From positions 124,001 through 188,000 of the forward strand of contig JARGSG010000054.1 in NCBI GenBank assembly GCA_030374805.1: a stretch of 64,000 bases of DNA, written 5' to 3'. This document shows positions 39,201-49,322 of the stretch, piece by piece; position 1 is the first letter of the stretch; each line of letters starts with the position of its first letter. The position numbers and the translations under genes are program-made. The DNA is from Gracilaria gracilis. Lineage: Eukaryota > Rhodophyta > Florideophyceae > Gracilariales > Gracilariaceae. The notes beneath the pieces are model-generated. The model was not told the DNA's origin, made no database searches, and saw nothing but the letters and a program-made list of their open reading frames with translations.

Positions 39201-40319
39201 GGCGGAATTGCTGCAATCTGCAATGGCATGCTTGCACACTTGAACCATCAAGGGATGCAAGCTCGTGGTTCGCTTGCTCTTCGAAACCTGTCTTATAACT
39301 CTGAGTTGAACCACAAAATCGCGGGGGAGAATGGAGCCGCAGAAGCATTGATCAAAACGATTGAAGAATACCCCAACGACCGCGAGGTTGTTCACCAATC
39401 TTGCGTTGCTCTGGCGAACTTGTCGAACACAAATGAGGAAAATAGAAGGAGGATCACACGAGCAAACGGTGCTCAACTTCTGGTCAAAATGATGGAAATG
39501 CATCCCGAGTCAGTGACTGTGAATGATGACTGTGTTTCAATCATTCGAAACATCTCTGTTGGAAACATCGAAGGTCAGTTTGAAGTCGGGAACTGCGGTG
39601 GCGTGGCCAGAGTGTGTCAAGTAATGAGAAAGTTCGAGAAACGAGGTCAGCTCGCAGGAAAAGCATGTGCTGCCATTCGATATATTTCTTTCCTCGCAGA
39701 GAATCGAGATCGAGTCTCTTCGGAAGGGGGAATAGAAGCGGTTGTGAACATTCTCAAATCGCATATGGCTGACCCCAAAATTGTAGAGCATGCCTTACTG
39801 GCCATTGGGAACGCGACTTTTGAACACGATGAGAACAAGACCAAGGTCGGGCGATGCGGAGGAATCGTCGAAGTTATCAAAGTCCTTGAACAACACCGCT
39901 TGAATGCTGGAATTCAAGAGCACGGATGCAGAGTTCTTCGAAACTTAGCCGATAACTGTGAGTTCAACAGTACCCTAGAAGCAGAGAACGGGGCGATCTA
40001 CGCAGGAAGTTTAGCTTTGATGGGATTTCCCGATAATGCTTCCGTCCAAGAGCAAGCATGTGCAATGCTGCTAAACATCACATTCAATGCGGCAAACTTA
40101 GACAAAGTGGCACAAGGAGATGTTACGAGGCTTGCAGAGAAGGCCTTAGCGATGCATCCGAAACATCGCGGCGTCCAGTTACAAGCTGGAAGCCTTCTGG
40201 ATCGCCTGGAAGAGTATCAGGAAGGACACTTTGGTGCAGATGCTGGCCGTGCGTCAGATCATAATCCAGGTCGTTCCGGCTTTCTTGGATTGGGAAGACT
40301 TCGCAGCAGGCACAAGTAA

Positions 40320-41081
40320 CTTGCTTGATGACGTTTGATGACAGGGAAGATGTCCATCAAGAATAACCTAATATAGTGGTTTTCTTAGTCTTCGCTTTGT
40401 TGTAAACTAAAGAGTACGAATTCGTCTCCATACTTCAATACAGTGGATAGTGATAGATACTGATACACAGATATTAGTGGGGTCCTTAAGCACTTTCTGG
40501 TAGACCTCAGTGTGAAGTCCAACACTTAGACGGGTGACCACGGTGCGATTGGCTGCAAGCTGCGCTTTTCTTGTCGCTAGAAGACTCCGTTATCGGGCTT
40601 CGCTCATCCACTATCGTTTCGAATTCTGGAGCCCAGGAAAGACAGCGATTGCATTGACGAAAACACGGAGCTGCATGGACAAGATAAGCATCGTTCTGTC
40701 CTTCTTTGACCCAAAAAATGTCTCATCAAGTAGCAGCAGCAGGAGAGTAATCTACCAAAGACTGTCCTCCACGCACATCCAGATGCACGTGGATTCCATA
40801 TCGGCGAGGAACAGTCGGATGTTTCCGTTGTCCACTGAAATCCCATTTATTGAAAATTCAAACTGCGCGGCCGACGCGGCCGTGCCTTCAAAAATTTAAA
40901 TCCCGAGCCCATGACAGCCGCTCTGCGAACCGCATATCGTATCGGGTCCTTTTCACTGCGGGGAAGGTAAAGCATTGTGAGATCCTAACCTCAAGAGAGT
41001 CTGTATCTCTCTTTCTTGAGTTCCTGTCGGAGCGTTATTCTCAACATTTGGACATTCTCCAAAACACGCCCAGTAACTCTC
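40320..41081. other. Intergenic region between armadillo and coiled-coil genes
   Basis: About 760 bp with no supported gene. The coiled-coil frame is open from about 41016 but without an ATG before 41082. Confidence 0.45.
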
Positions 41082-42572
41082 ATGGCCCCGAGGCAGATTT
41101 ATCAAGATGACAAAGCCCTTGACAAACTACTCGACAACTTGCTTCACACCGCTCAGAGTGACAACATCGGCACATCTACTGCATCAAGCTCTCACTCACG
41201 GAATCACTTATCGCAATCGAGTATTAGAGAAAAACTGACTGTGGCCAGTGGGCTTCTCCAGGAGGGCAAAGTTTGTTCGGGGCTACCAAACCTCCAGGAC
41301 GATGACAGCAACGTCAAGGACGTTCTTTCGGAGGCCTTGGCAGCAGTCATTCACCTCTGCAAATGTTGCAAAGCCAATTCCAATCTGCGAAACGAAGCGG
41401 AACGCTCGGTTTACGCTGTCAATGAGGAGCTCCTCCGGGTTAAGCGATTGAATGAACTAAAGATGGAAAAAATCTCCCGCTTGGATACGAAGATTGCGAC
41501 AATGAAGAAACAAGCAAGTGATGCTGAAAAGGAGAAGAAGCATACCGTATCTGGCCTAACGACAGAGTGTGCTGATCTCAAGACCAAGTGTGCAAGGTCA
41601 ACATACCGTGTCAACCACTTGTCCTTGGAAGTCAAGAAGCGCGAACGGGAGTACAGTCTCTTGCAGCAAAAAGTGCAAGCTCTAATGACAAACACTAAGC
41701 GATTGAGTATTGAGCCCCAGATTGTTGCCATTGTCGCAAACAACGCCACCAAATCGCACTGTATAAGCCGTGAAAAATCTCTTGAAAGGGAAGAAACAGA
41801 ATACCAAGACTTGGTAGATTTGTCTGAGGACCAATGTATGAATGAGGTCATCACTGAAAACAGAGCTCTTCGAGACCTACTCCGCGCCGTGCAAGAAGAA
41901 CTTGATGACCTGTTCATCAGTAATCCAAATCTGTTCGACGACTCAAAGACTCCTGCAAATATGGCTTCGAACCAAGATAGCCCAATCAGCAGGGTAAAGG
42001 ATATGGGAACAAAATCTGATCAATCTTCAAGTTCTGAAACCCCATCTCCAATGAGACAGACGACTTCGGACGACGCAAAACAAGCCCCACCTGTTGATGA
42101 AAAATTGGAATCTCAACCGCAACTAAGTAAGCGAAGCTCTGTAGAAATAGGAAACCAAGAATGTGTCGACCAGCCATGTACCGAGAAAATGAGAGAGGAA
42201 AGAATCGAGCCGTGTGAGCAACCGAAGACTCCAACTGAACTCAGAAGCAATCCAGAATCGCATTCAGATGAAGTTGGCGAAAGCGAAAGTGGGGAAGGTG
42301 ATCCGCATCAGGTACCATGCCAAGAGGAGACGTCACTGAGTCCTGCAAGCATAGCAGATGCTGAAGTGGGAACTCCAGTCACGGGTAGTCCTGAACGAAA
42401 TGGAGCGTTTCTCAATAATTTGACTCCCGCTCTTAGTGCGGAGCAAATGAACCTTCCATTTGACATGATCCGCGAAAACCTCGAGCGCAGCCTAGATCAG
42501 AAGTTCGAGCTCTTGCGTCTTGCCATGCAGCAAGTTGGTAAAACCATGTGCCACAGTGGAGCAAGGGCTTGA
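41082..42572 (+). CDS. Coiled-coil protein, unknown function (496 aa)
   Basis: First in-frame ATG at 41082; no intron. Residues about 100-220 form a long coiled coil (NEELLRVKRLNELKMEKISR onward, with Lys/Glu heptads), and a shorter helix lies near 255-290. The C-terminal 200 residues are acidic, Ser/Pro/Glu-rich and probably disordered, ending in a helix (MIRENLERSLDQKFELLRLA). I do not recognise the family. Its stop lies 10 bp from that of the convergent methyltransferase gene, so their 3' ends must overlap as transcripts. Confidence 0.7.
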   Translation: MAPRQIYQDDKALDKLLDNLLHTAQSDNIGTSTASSSHSRNHLSQSSIREKLTVASGLLQEGKVCSGLPNLQDDDSNVKDVLSEALAAVIHLCKCCKANSNLRNEAERSVYAVNEELLRVKRLNELKMEKISRLDTKIATMKKQASDAEKEKKHTVSGLTTECADLKTKCARSTYRVNHLSLEVKKREREYSLLQQKVQALMTNTKRLSIEPQIVAIVANNATKSHCISREKSLEREETEYQDLVDLSEDQCMNEVITENRALRDLLRAVQEELDDLFISNPNLFDDSKTPANMASNQDSPISRVKDMGTKSDQSSSSETPSPMRQTTSDDAKQAPPVDEKLESQPQLSKRSSVEIGNQECVDQPCTEKMREERIEPCEQPKTPTELRSNPESHSDEVGESESGEGDPHQVPCQEETSLSPASIADAEVGTPVTGSPERNGAFLNNLTPALSAEQMNLPFDMIRENLERSLDQKFELLRLAMQQVGKTMCHSGARA

Positions 42573-42582
42573 TTCAGGCCAA

Positions 42583-43398
42583 TCATGTGTCCAGCTCGAG
42601 ACTGATAATCGTTCCCTCAAGAACCGTTCTTATTCTAATCGGTTTGAAGCCTGCGTAAACAGCCATCTCCATTACCCTTTGGTTGGAATAACAACCTTTG
42701 GACAGCGCTGCGTTAGGCTTTGCCACAAGATCCTGGTATGCTGCTACGAGGCGATTTGTGCTGACCGAGTGTTCTAGGAGAAGAACTCGGCCACCAGGTT
42801 TCACGAGTCTACGCATTTCTTCTAACACTTCCGTTGGGTTTTCATAAACACATAAACAAAATGTATCCACAACTGTATCGAAGGAGGAATCTGGGAATTC
42901 AATCGTATCCGCTGATGCTGTCAACAGAGATATTGGAATGTCGAAATGCTTTGACCTTTGCTGCGCTTTTGCTAGCATTGCAGAACTGGAGTCTATTCCA
43001 GTGAGAGACTTAACCTTCTTTGGGTCATAATAAGGAATGTTAACGCCCGTGCCAATGCCAGTCTCCAACACGCGACCTGCAGCGCGGGAGAGAAGTTCAG
43101 AACGCAAATCTGTGAACCCTAAAAGGTTTGTTAAATAGTTAGATCCGTCGAGTTCGTCGTAGGTCTCCGCAAAGTCATCGTAGTCAGGTTGCTCAGAATA
43201 TGCTAAAACAGAGCTCGGAAGAGACAATAGCCCATACACAACCTGACGTCGGGTCAGAGAACACGTCATAAGGTTCCGCTGAGTGTTGCTGGTGGCAGTC
43301 CGTCGTGCCTCAAGACAAGGCTTTCGAAGTCTCGTATCCAAAAGGTGAGGACAAGTGAAGAAGAGAGAGGTGGGTCTGCATGACACTGACTGTCTCAT
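42583..43398 (-). CDS. SAM-dependent methyltransferase with plastid-type leader (271 aa)
   Basis: First ATG at 43398. A class I methyltransferase core of the UbiE/METTL7-like type: motif I VLETGIGTGVNIPYY (about 110-124), LTGIDSSSAMLAKAQQ, FPDSSFDTVVDTFCLC and LVKPGGRVLLLEHS. The first ~45 residues are Ser/Thr/Arg-rich, as in a transit peptide. They are followed by LTRRQVVYGLLSLPSSVLAY (about 48-67), a twin-arginine plus hydrophobic stretch like a thylakoid lumen signal. The substrate cannot be inferred. An organelle location is likely; lumen versus membrane anchoring is open. Confidence 0.85.
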   Translation of the reverse strand: MRQSVSCRPTSLFFTCPHLLDTRLRKPCLEARRTATSNTQRNLMTCSLTRRQVVYGLLSLPSSVLAYSEQPDYDDFAETYDELDGSNYLTNLLGFTDLRSELLSRAAGRVLETGIGTGVNIPYYDPKKVKSLTGIDSSSAMLAKAQQRSKHFDIPISLLTASADTIEFPDSSFDTVVDTFCLCVYENPTEVLEEMRRLVKPGGRVLLLEHSVSTNRLVAAYQDLVAKPNAALSKGCYSNQRVMEMAVYAGFKPIRIRTVLEGTIISLELDT

Positions 43399-44051
43399 CG
43401 ATGTTCCGGAGTAGTATTTTTCGTGTTCAATAAACCTGAACACCGTGTCTAATCCTAAGAGCTCTCACTGAAGAAAGCAGGTTATCGAAGCTTCGATACA
43501 ATTCACAGTCTCGAAATCGGATTCAGATTGAGAGAGAGAGAGAGAGAGAGAGAACGAATCCGACAATGAGTCCGCTAAAACATGTTTATTCAACAAAAAC
43601 ACTCAATTTATTAATCACGATCTCAAAGAAGTGTTGAGTAGAAAAGGACTGCCACTTGTTCCGCACTATCTCATTAATATTGGGTATCGCGATATCCGGG
43701 TTTGGGGGGTTGAAGGAAAGGTTTTTGACATGCAGAAGCGGGTGCAGAAAACACACAGGCAACCTTACTTCCTCGGAAGCACAAGCAAGGGCCTTTCTAG
43801 TTGAAATGTAGATATCAGTTGATCACGTGCTTTTTAGATGTCCTTTAACTAATGCAGCACGTCGCGATGTGTTACGTACCCACAGCTGGGGAGAGACAAG
43901 AAAAGTCTCTGATAGATATGATTAAGCAATGGCCGTCACGGTTTTTGGCCTTCTTTAGAAGAGAGAACTATCTTTAGATAGGCCTCCAGTCGTCTCGGAA
44001 TCAGGGGCGACTGACCATATTAAAGAAGAAGTAGATATCGGTTGATTCGGC
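43399..44051. other. Intergenic region with a (GA)n microsatellite
   Basis: No gene. A GA run lies at about 43530..43553, flanked by GGATTC and GAATCC. Similar dinucleotide tails end LINE copies elsewhere in the window, but no LINE coding sequence is seen here. Confidence 0.5.
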
Positions 44052-45020
44052 TCAACCTGCTACGTCGCCCAGAGCACATTTTACAAGTTGCATTTCTTCT
44101 TCATTTAGAAATAACGAGTCTCCAGGTGCATTCAAACCTTCCAAAGTTACGCCCATGAACTCGACCCGGTGAATCTTTGTCACTGTGTATCCCAGAGCCC
44201 CAAACATCTTCCGAATTTGCCGATTTCGCCCTTCTTGTAATGTGACCATTAAATCTTTTTCGTTCCTTGCAATCTTGCAAGGCAAAGTTTTAGACACTCG
44301 TTTGGTAGCTTTGCCCCCACTTCTTCTATACTCCGTAGTGATGACTATACCTTCTCGCAACTTGGCAAGATCTTCATCGGATAGCATACGGTCTGTGGAG
44401 ACCTCATATGTTTTTGCACATACTTGTGATCCCCCCAAAACTGCATTTGGTAGGCGACCGTCAGATGTGAGAAGAATCAAACCTGTAGAAGATTCATCCA
44501 GACGCCCCACTGGAAAAACCCTGTCTGAAATCCCAGGAAGTTTAACCTCGTGAATAATGTTGTTTCCAAAAGACTTGTCCGTTGTGCATAAAACGTCAGG
44601 ACGCTTCCAATGCTTTATGTAATGGAAACTTTCTGTCAATTTTTTCGTGGTAAGACGTTCCCAATCCACCGGTTTTCCATCCAAAGTGACCAAATCTCCT
44701 GATAACACTCGAGCCCCGGGTACTGCGAGCTTTCCGTTCACCATGACACGATTCGTTCGAATAAACTCATCAGACTGCCTTCTCGATGCAAAACTGGTAA
44801 AGCACTTGTTTATCCGAATCCCTTCTGACTTCAATTCCTGAGGAGCTTCTTGGCTTCCATAAATACCCGTATAACTAGGCGAATGTTGCATCAACGGTTT
44901 TCTATTTGTCAGAGCCCGCGGGAGCTCTGACTTTCCATGTGTAGGACATGTTAGCCGTTTACCAAAAAAGTTCTTGGATCGAAACTGCAAAGGCGCACCG
45001 TGCGTCCAGGCCAAACTCAT
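44052..45020 (-). CDS. RsuA/RluB-family pseudouridine synthase, probably organellar (322 aa)
   Basis: First ATG at 45020. An N-terminal extension of about 60 residues (MSLAWTHGAPLQFRSKNFFG) is compatible with plastid or mitochondrial targeting. An S4-like RNA-binding domain follows (IRINKCFTSFASRRQSDEFI through VSGDLVTLDGKPV-like sequence, about 70-125). The catalytic domain has FPVGRLDESSTGLILLTSDG with the catalytic Asp, then SKTYEVST-type sequence (AKTYEVST) and LQEGRNRQIRKMFGALGYTV. It would convert a uridine in organellar rRNA to pseudouridine. Intronless. Confidence 0.9.
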   Translation of the reverse strand: MSLAWTHGAPLQFRSKNFFGKRLTCPTHGKSELPRALTNRKPLMQHSPSYTGIYGSQEAPQELKSEGIRINKCFTSFASRRQSDEFIRTNRVMVNGKLAVPGARVLSGDLVTLDGKPVDWERLTTKKLTESFHYIKHWKRPDVLCTTDKSFGNNIIHEVKLPGISDRVFPVGRLDESSTGLILLTSDGRLPNAVLGGSQVCAKTYEVSTDRMLSDEDLAKLREGIVITTEYRRSGGKATKRVSKTLPCKIARNEKDLMVTLQEGRNRQIRKMFGALGYTVTKIHRVEFMGVTLEGLNAPGDSLFLNEEEMQLVKCALGDVAG

Positions 45021-45675
45021 GATTGCTGATTCGTTCCCTGGCAGCCTTAATCGTGAGATCAAACACAGGCAAACGGATATAAGCGTGTGATTCAACGAAT
45101 CCCCCTTATGATGTCAAGATTATGGAGCACCCTTCGATACTGCAGCTCTTCTATGCCCAGAAGCTTTTGCGCCTTGCCGAAAACTCGTTCGATATCATAT
45201 ACCTTCGTAGATAGAGGAGATCTGCTTAGAAGAATTACATTTGTCGTGACTGTGCAAGAAAGAAAGGTCAAAACGCAGAGTGGATACACGTAAGATTCGA
45301 CGACAGACGAATCTGGACTTGGACTCCAAAGTGATCTCAAGTGGAGAAAGCTAACTAAAACTCCACGTGTTCAACTATGCCGACACATTTGCGTTTGTAA
45401 TTGCAAACAACACTTCATCAAAGGCGTGTTGGGTATATATAATATATATATTGAATCAATACTATTGATGTGACCCAGTGGTCCGGATTTCGGACTCCAG
45501 AACACCATTCTCAACGTCCAAAGCATATCGTTTCATCTTCTCCTTGAACACTTTGGAAACCGTTTTTGTGGAGAACGGAAGAACGTTCTTCTTGCGAGGC
45601 GGAACTGCAAACGAACTGGTACAAGACAACACTTTCTTACAATCTAATCACTCAGCTGATTAGAGACCTTTCCAA
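45021..45675. other. Intergenic region with an AT-rich run
   Basis: No supported gene. A TATATATAATATATATA run lies at about 45434..45453. Confidence 0.45.
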
Positions 45676-46596
45676 TTACTGGGCCTTCATTGCAGCCTCT
45701 ATCCTCTCTACCTCCTCACGCACAAACCCCTTTCTCACCGAAAGTACAGTTCCCCAGAACTCCACCTCCTCCGTTTCCGCCCACCCTTCATCGCCCACAT
45801 AAGCCACAACGGAGTCCAACGAGCCATCCGAGTCCGTGAACGGGTTTGCACGCTCCAGTCTTTCTCGCTTCAGCCTTTCCAGCCTTTCCCGTTCCAGTTT
45901 TTCTCGCTTGAGAAAAGCCTCGACTTCCGTGCCGTCCACCTTGGTAATTGGCAGTGGCTTCAGAAACTCGTCCCACCACTCGTTGAACTCCTCCCACGCC
46001 TTCTCGTCGTTGCGTTTGAGCGCGTCGTGGTCGAAATGCGGATGCCACTTCCACCCTTCCGCCGCTTCCGCCGCCTCAAACATCAACATTGCCGGGTCCG
46101 TATCCGGATTCCACGGCTCCTCAGCCTCCGCCCAACCCTCCTCCACAAAACCCTCCCCCATAAACCCCTCCCCAACAACCACCTCCCCCACAACCTCCTC
46201 CAATACCGACTCCTCCCCTACCGACTCCTCCGTCGACACTTCCTCCACTCCCCCGTCAGCTTCTTCCTCCTTCCGATCATCCCTACCCCTTCCCATCATC
46301 CCATTCAAGTTCCCAAAACACGCCGCCACGCGTCGCCCCACGCGCTCAGGCACTGCCCTGATCAACCCCAGCACTTTCGTCCCCAGCCGATGGACGACTC
46401 TTCTCCCTGTCCGTCGTGCTTCAGAGCGGACGCTCTGACGCTCTTCGGTCCCCGTCAACCGAATACTTTCGAGCGTCCCGCCTTCTGCACTCTGGACCCC
46501 CGCCCTAATTGCAGTCCTCCTCACCTTCATGGCCACTTCCGGACTCAAGACAGCCATTACATCGTCAAACATACCCATGTTGTTGACGTATTCCAT
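45676..46596 (-). CDS. Acidic FTRVDD-family protein, member 1 (306 aa)
   Basis: ATG at 46596. It is the longest and most divergent of four relatives in this window. Shared block 1 is RLGTKVLGLIRAVPERVGRR then VAACFG (basic, amphipathic, ending A-C-F). Shared block 2 is EWWDEFLKPLPITKVDGTEV. Between them lies a Glu/Val-rich acidic repeat (about 155-205). The C terminus has alternating Glu and Arg (KLERERLERLKRERLERAN). No known domain, signal peptide or membrane helix is evident. A TATA box lies 98 bp upstream. Function unknown; the basic block and acidic rest suggest a binding or regulatory protein at most. Confidence 0.7.
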   Translation of the reverse strand: MEYVNNMGMFDDVMAVLSPEVAMKVRRTAIRAGVQSAEGGTLESIRLTGTEERQSVRSEARRTGRRVVHRLGTKVLGLIRAVPERVGRRVAACFGNLNGMMGRGRDDRKEEEADGGVEEVSTEESVGEESVLEEVVGEVVVGEGFMGEGFVEEGWAEAEEPWNPDTDPAMLMFEAAEAAEGWKWHPHFDHDALKRNDEKAWEEFNEWWDEFLKPLPITKVDGTEVEAFLKREKLERERLERLKRERLERANPFTDSDGSLDSVVAYVGDEGWAETEEVEFWGTVLSVRKGFVREEVERIEAAMKAQ

Positions 46597-46693
46597 GTCG
46601 CCTGTGCTTTCTTCTTCCAGAACGTTGAAGTGTAGCGCGCTGCACGACAGGAATGAGGAGCCAATCTTCCTGGCGACTCCCAGCTGCCCCCGG

Positions 46694-46701
46694 CTTTTAT
46701 A
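46694..46701 (-). promoter_or_regulatory. TATA box of FTRVDD-family member 1
   Basis: TATAAAAG on the minus strand, 98 bp before the ATG at 46596. The same octamer occurs 85-92 bp before the other three family members. Confidence 0.65.
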
Positions 46702-47764
46702 CTGCTTTGAGAGTACACATGCTGGAGAGGAATGTGACAAAATACACAGCCATTCACGTCGCTCTTCTTTCCTGTGGTAGACATGCAATCGGTCGTCGAC
46801 CTTGGGGAATCTTTCACATGTGAATTCACATGGAATGGAACCAGAGCCCCTCTCTTGGCTAGTGTTCCATGTGAGAAATGTCGTGGATACCGCACGTTTC
46901 GAAGAATACCAGTGCGACTCTTCTACAAATTATCTGTCAGCGCTCACCGTTGATTCAACATGAATGCTTTAAAGAAGTCGAAATCATTGAGTCGGCGAAA
47001 TCATGTGAATTGTCGGAAAGGAAACCCCAAGTGACGTGTCGAGCTCTCAGACTTATACATTGTGTGAAGCGCCGTGAATTTCGCCATGGTGAACTCTGTG
47101 ATCACAAAGCTGTCGTATTTGCATTACCATGTCATCCAAAACAAGAACTTGGCGAAAACGGACAACCGACATGCATTTGCTCCGCGAATTCCGTCGTACC
47201 AAACGTAGCTAGTGAGTTATAACATCAGTGCGAAAACTCCATGAACTGACAGCGACTTTTCTGATCTTCCCAGAAGAGCAAGCTAGTTCAAAAATAGTTG
47301 CACTTGATGGTCAAGTTACCCCTGAGCACTTCTTAATAATGAGAAGTTCTTACAGTTCTTTTAAGGGTCAGTAGCTTGGCCTAAGGGAAGATTCACTGCG
47401 TAGAGTTCTACCGTGTACCAGCCACAACCACAGCGATCGCAAGTCTTCGTACATGTAGCTTCGTACATGTACCTTGGTACTTTTGGGTGAGCGCGCACAT
47501 CGAATCTTCCTAACACATCGATGTCTTTTATTGCGCCCAGTAACAGTGTGATCGAGGGTCGGATCGGAGTGTCTAGCTTGCATCATTCGATGGACTCTCT
47601 CTAAGCCCTGACTCTCACTCAATGGAGCGCGTTCCATACGTTGTATGACTTGCATCTACCCAGTGTTGTCAGGCCCGGTTGTTGGCATGGAACAGCAACA
47701 TAGTATTTGTAAGGTGGAACACGCCGATAAAAGATATATTGCAACTGAGCTCGAGCCTCGAGGA

Positions 47765-47988
47765 GCTTTAGAAGTCCAAGATGAGTCTCTTCTTTCCCCT
47801 TTGTCAGTGAAAGGTTTGCAGCTTTAGAAGTCCAAGATGACTCTCTTCTTTCCCCTTTGTCAGTGAAAGGTTTGCAGCTTTAGAAGTCCAAGATGACTCT
47901 CTTCTTTCCCCTTTGTCAGTGAAAGGTTTGCAGCTTTAGAAGTCCAAGATGACTCTCTTCTTTCCCCTTTGTCAGTGAAAGGTTTGCA
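47765..47988. repeat. Minisatellite, four 56-bp units
   Basis: Units start at 47765, 47821, 47877 and 47933 and begin GCTTTAGAAGTCCAAGATGA; one base differs in the first unit (GAG for GAC). 56 bp is not a multiple of three, and no gene spans it. Confidence 0.93.
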
Positions 47989-48700
47989 CTTGTACGCTGC
48001 GGCCTTCCAAGACGCCGCGTTGCGAAATCAATAGAATCCGTTTGGGCCACACGATGTTCCACGCTACATTGTTTCATCGGCGATAACATAATGTGACATG
48101 CGCTCGTTCATCGGGTTAATCAAATGCCAGCAACACTGGACCAGCCTTGGAAGTACTAGGTAAAGCACGACCCGTCATCGGGGATATAGCAATCGTGGGT
48201 TCATAGTCCGTACCAAATTAAGAGCGTGTTTCGCCTCAAAGGATACCCTACGCTGCAACAGCAGAAACAGCAAAAGCTGCTCTCACATGTAAACAGACGC
48301 AAACAAAACTTGTCTCGCATGTACCATGCCCAAAGTTGCAAACGTCATTAGAAACGGAATCGACATACTCTCCCCCAGTTGCATAGAAAGCGGGTTTCAC
48401 AGACAACCAGCACGGAGAAGTGAAAGAGATAAGTTACAGACCCTTGTGGACTCTCCACCATATTCGAATAGGAGTAGCCTGTTCCATATGTAACAACGGT
48501 ATCAGCCGTTGCATCAGCCGGGACATGCTGCTCTCTACCAGTCCGGACCGGACCGCATACGCTCAGTTACAGCATTATTCATGCAGGCGATGTTGATGTA
48601 ACTTTAGGCAGACTGATGGTCAACGCTAGTCCTTTGGTTGTAGTTCGATCTTATTGTAACGATGCGTTTCTGAACAGCTTTCATGTCTCGTACCAAGTAT

Positions 48701-49322
48701 TCATCCTTCAACGTAGTCAAGTTCCTCTGGGATGCCAAACTGTTTGTTGAAGTCGCGCTTGTCCATGTAAAACTTCTTCACCACCCAAGACTGACAATTG
48801 AAAATGTTATCCACCCACCTATTCGTACATTCCCGAGCCGCCTTTGTTCGTTCCTTAAGGCGCTCCATTTCCTCCGGGTCAAACTCAGCAAAATGTTCAA
48901 GCCTTTGATCAAACTCCTTTCGCTTCTTCTGCAACTTGTCAAGCTCAACAAGAGCACTCTGTCTCTCTTCAGTATCCTCACGTCCCACCTTGAGTTCTTC
49001 TACGACATTCGTTAGGTGTGCTCGCTCCCTGCTCTTCAGTTCAATCTGCTCCTTGACATGTTCCAACTTGGCCTCTCGCTTCTGTGACGCTTCGCTGGGC
49101 AGGCACCAAAACACGGTTTGAACACCGCACTTGTCTGTGTTTACCATGTTGTCGTCCACAAGACTCTGAAGTACTTCCTTGACCGACTGTGACACGATTC
49201 CCCTTCCTCTTGGGCGCAATCTTCTCGAGCTCCTTTAGAGTGAAAAACTCGGCTGTGTCGGTGAACAGCTCCATCAGTCGATCACGCTTCTCGTCGAATG
49301 AGAGCCCTTTCCGTGGACCCAT
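48701..49322 (-). pseudogene. MND1: MND1 meiotic recombination factor, with one frame break
   Basis: MND1 pairs with HOP2 and helps RAD51/DMC1 strand invasion in meiosis. From the ATG at 49322 the frame gives MGPRKGLSFDEKRDRLMELF and FTLKELEKIAPKRKG. The rest of the protein (SVKEVLQSLVDDNMVNTDKC, then a coiled coil, RWVDNIF, and the end FGIPEELDYVEG) is in another frame. The two halves join perfectly if one base in the GGGGAA run at 49198..49203 is extra. Total length (about 206 residues) is normal for MND1, and all other conserved blocks are intact. This could be an assembly error in a homopolymer or a fresh null mutation. Confidence 0.88.

Larger units (their letters stand above)
32023..40319 (+). 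pseudogene. Armadillo-repeat protein gene split by a Mutator-like transposon
   Basis: Left part 32023..32715 (231 codons) and right part 39201..40319 (372 codons plus stop) are in the same frame and would give about 603 residues if the insert and one target-site copy were absent. At the junction the left part reads KDATGAM and the right part GGIAAICNGM. The N-terminal 60 residues are charged and helical. The rest consists of armadillo-like repeats of about 42 residues with motifs such as ALLAIGNATF, HGCRVLRNLADN, KACAAIRYISFLA and CAMLLNITFN. As it stands, the left part reads 22 codons into the element and stops at 32781; the right part has an ATG inside the target-site copy at 39198. Probably disrupted at this allele. 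Confidence 0.85.
46597..48700. other. Intergenic region with minisatellite
   Basis: Contains the TATA box of the preceding gene and a 56-bp x 4 minisatellite. A plus-strand frame from an ATG at 46878 to 47222 gives 114 Cys-rich residues (RREFRHGELCDHKAVVFALP), and an overlapping frame from 46783 has VPCEKCRGYRTFRRIP. These could be fragments of one small gene but match nothing I know. The stretch 47990-48700 shows nothing recognisable. Confidence 0.4.

Noticed and set aside
43530-43553. (GA)n run as the tail of a LINE
   Set aside because: No LINE 3' UTR or coding sequence adjoins it, so it may be a plain microsatellite.
46781-47222. Cys-rich small gene divergent from family member 1
   Set aside because: Two short overlapping frames in different phases, no matching family and no convincing splice sites; mentioned only in the intergenic entry.
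47765-47988. Direct repeats considered as a CRISPR array
   Set aside because: The units are contiguous with no spacers, and the context is a eukaryotic nucleus.
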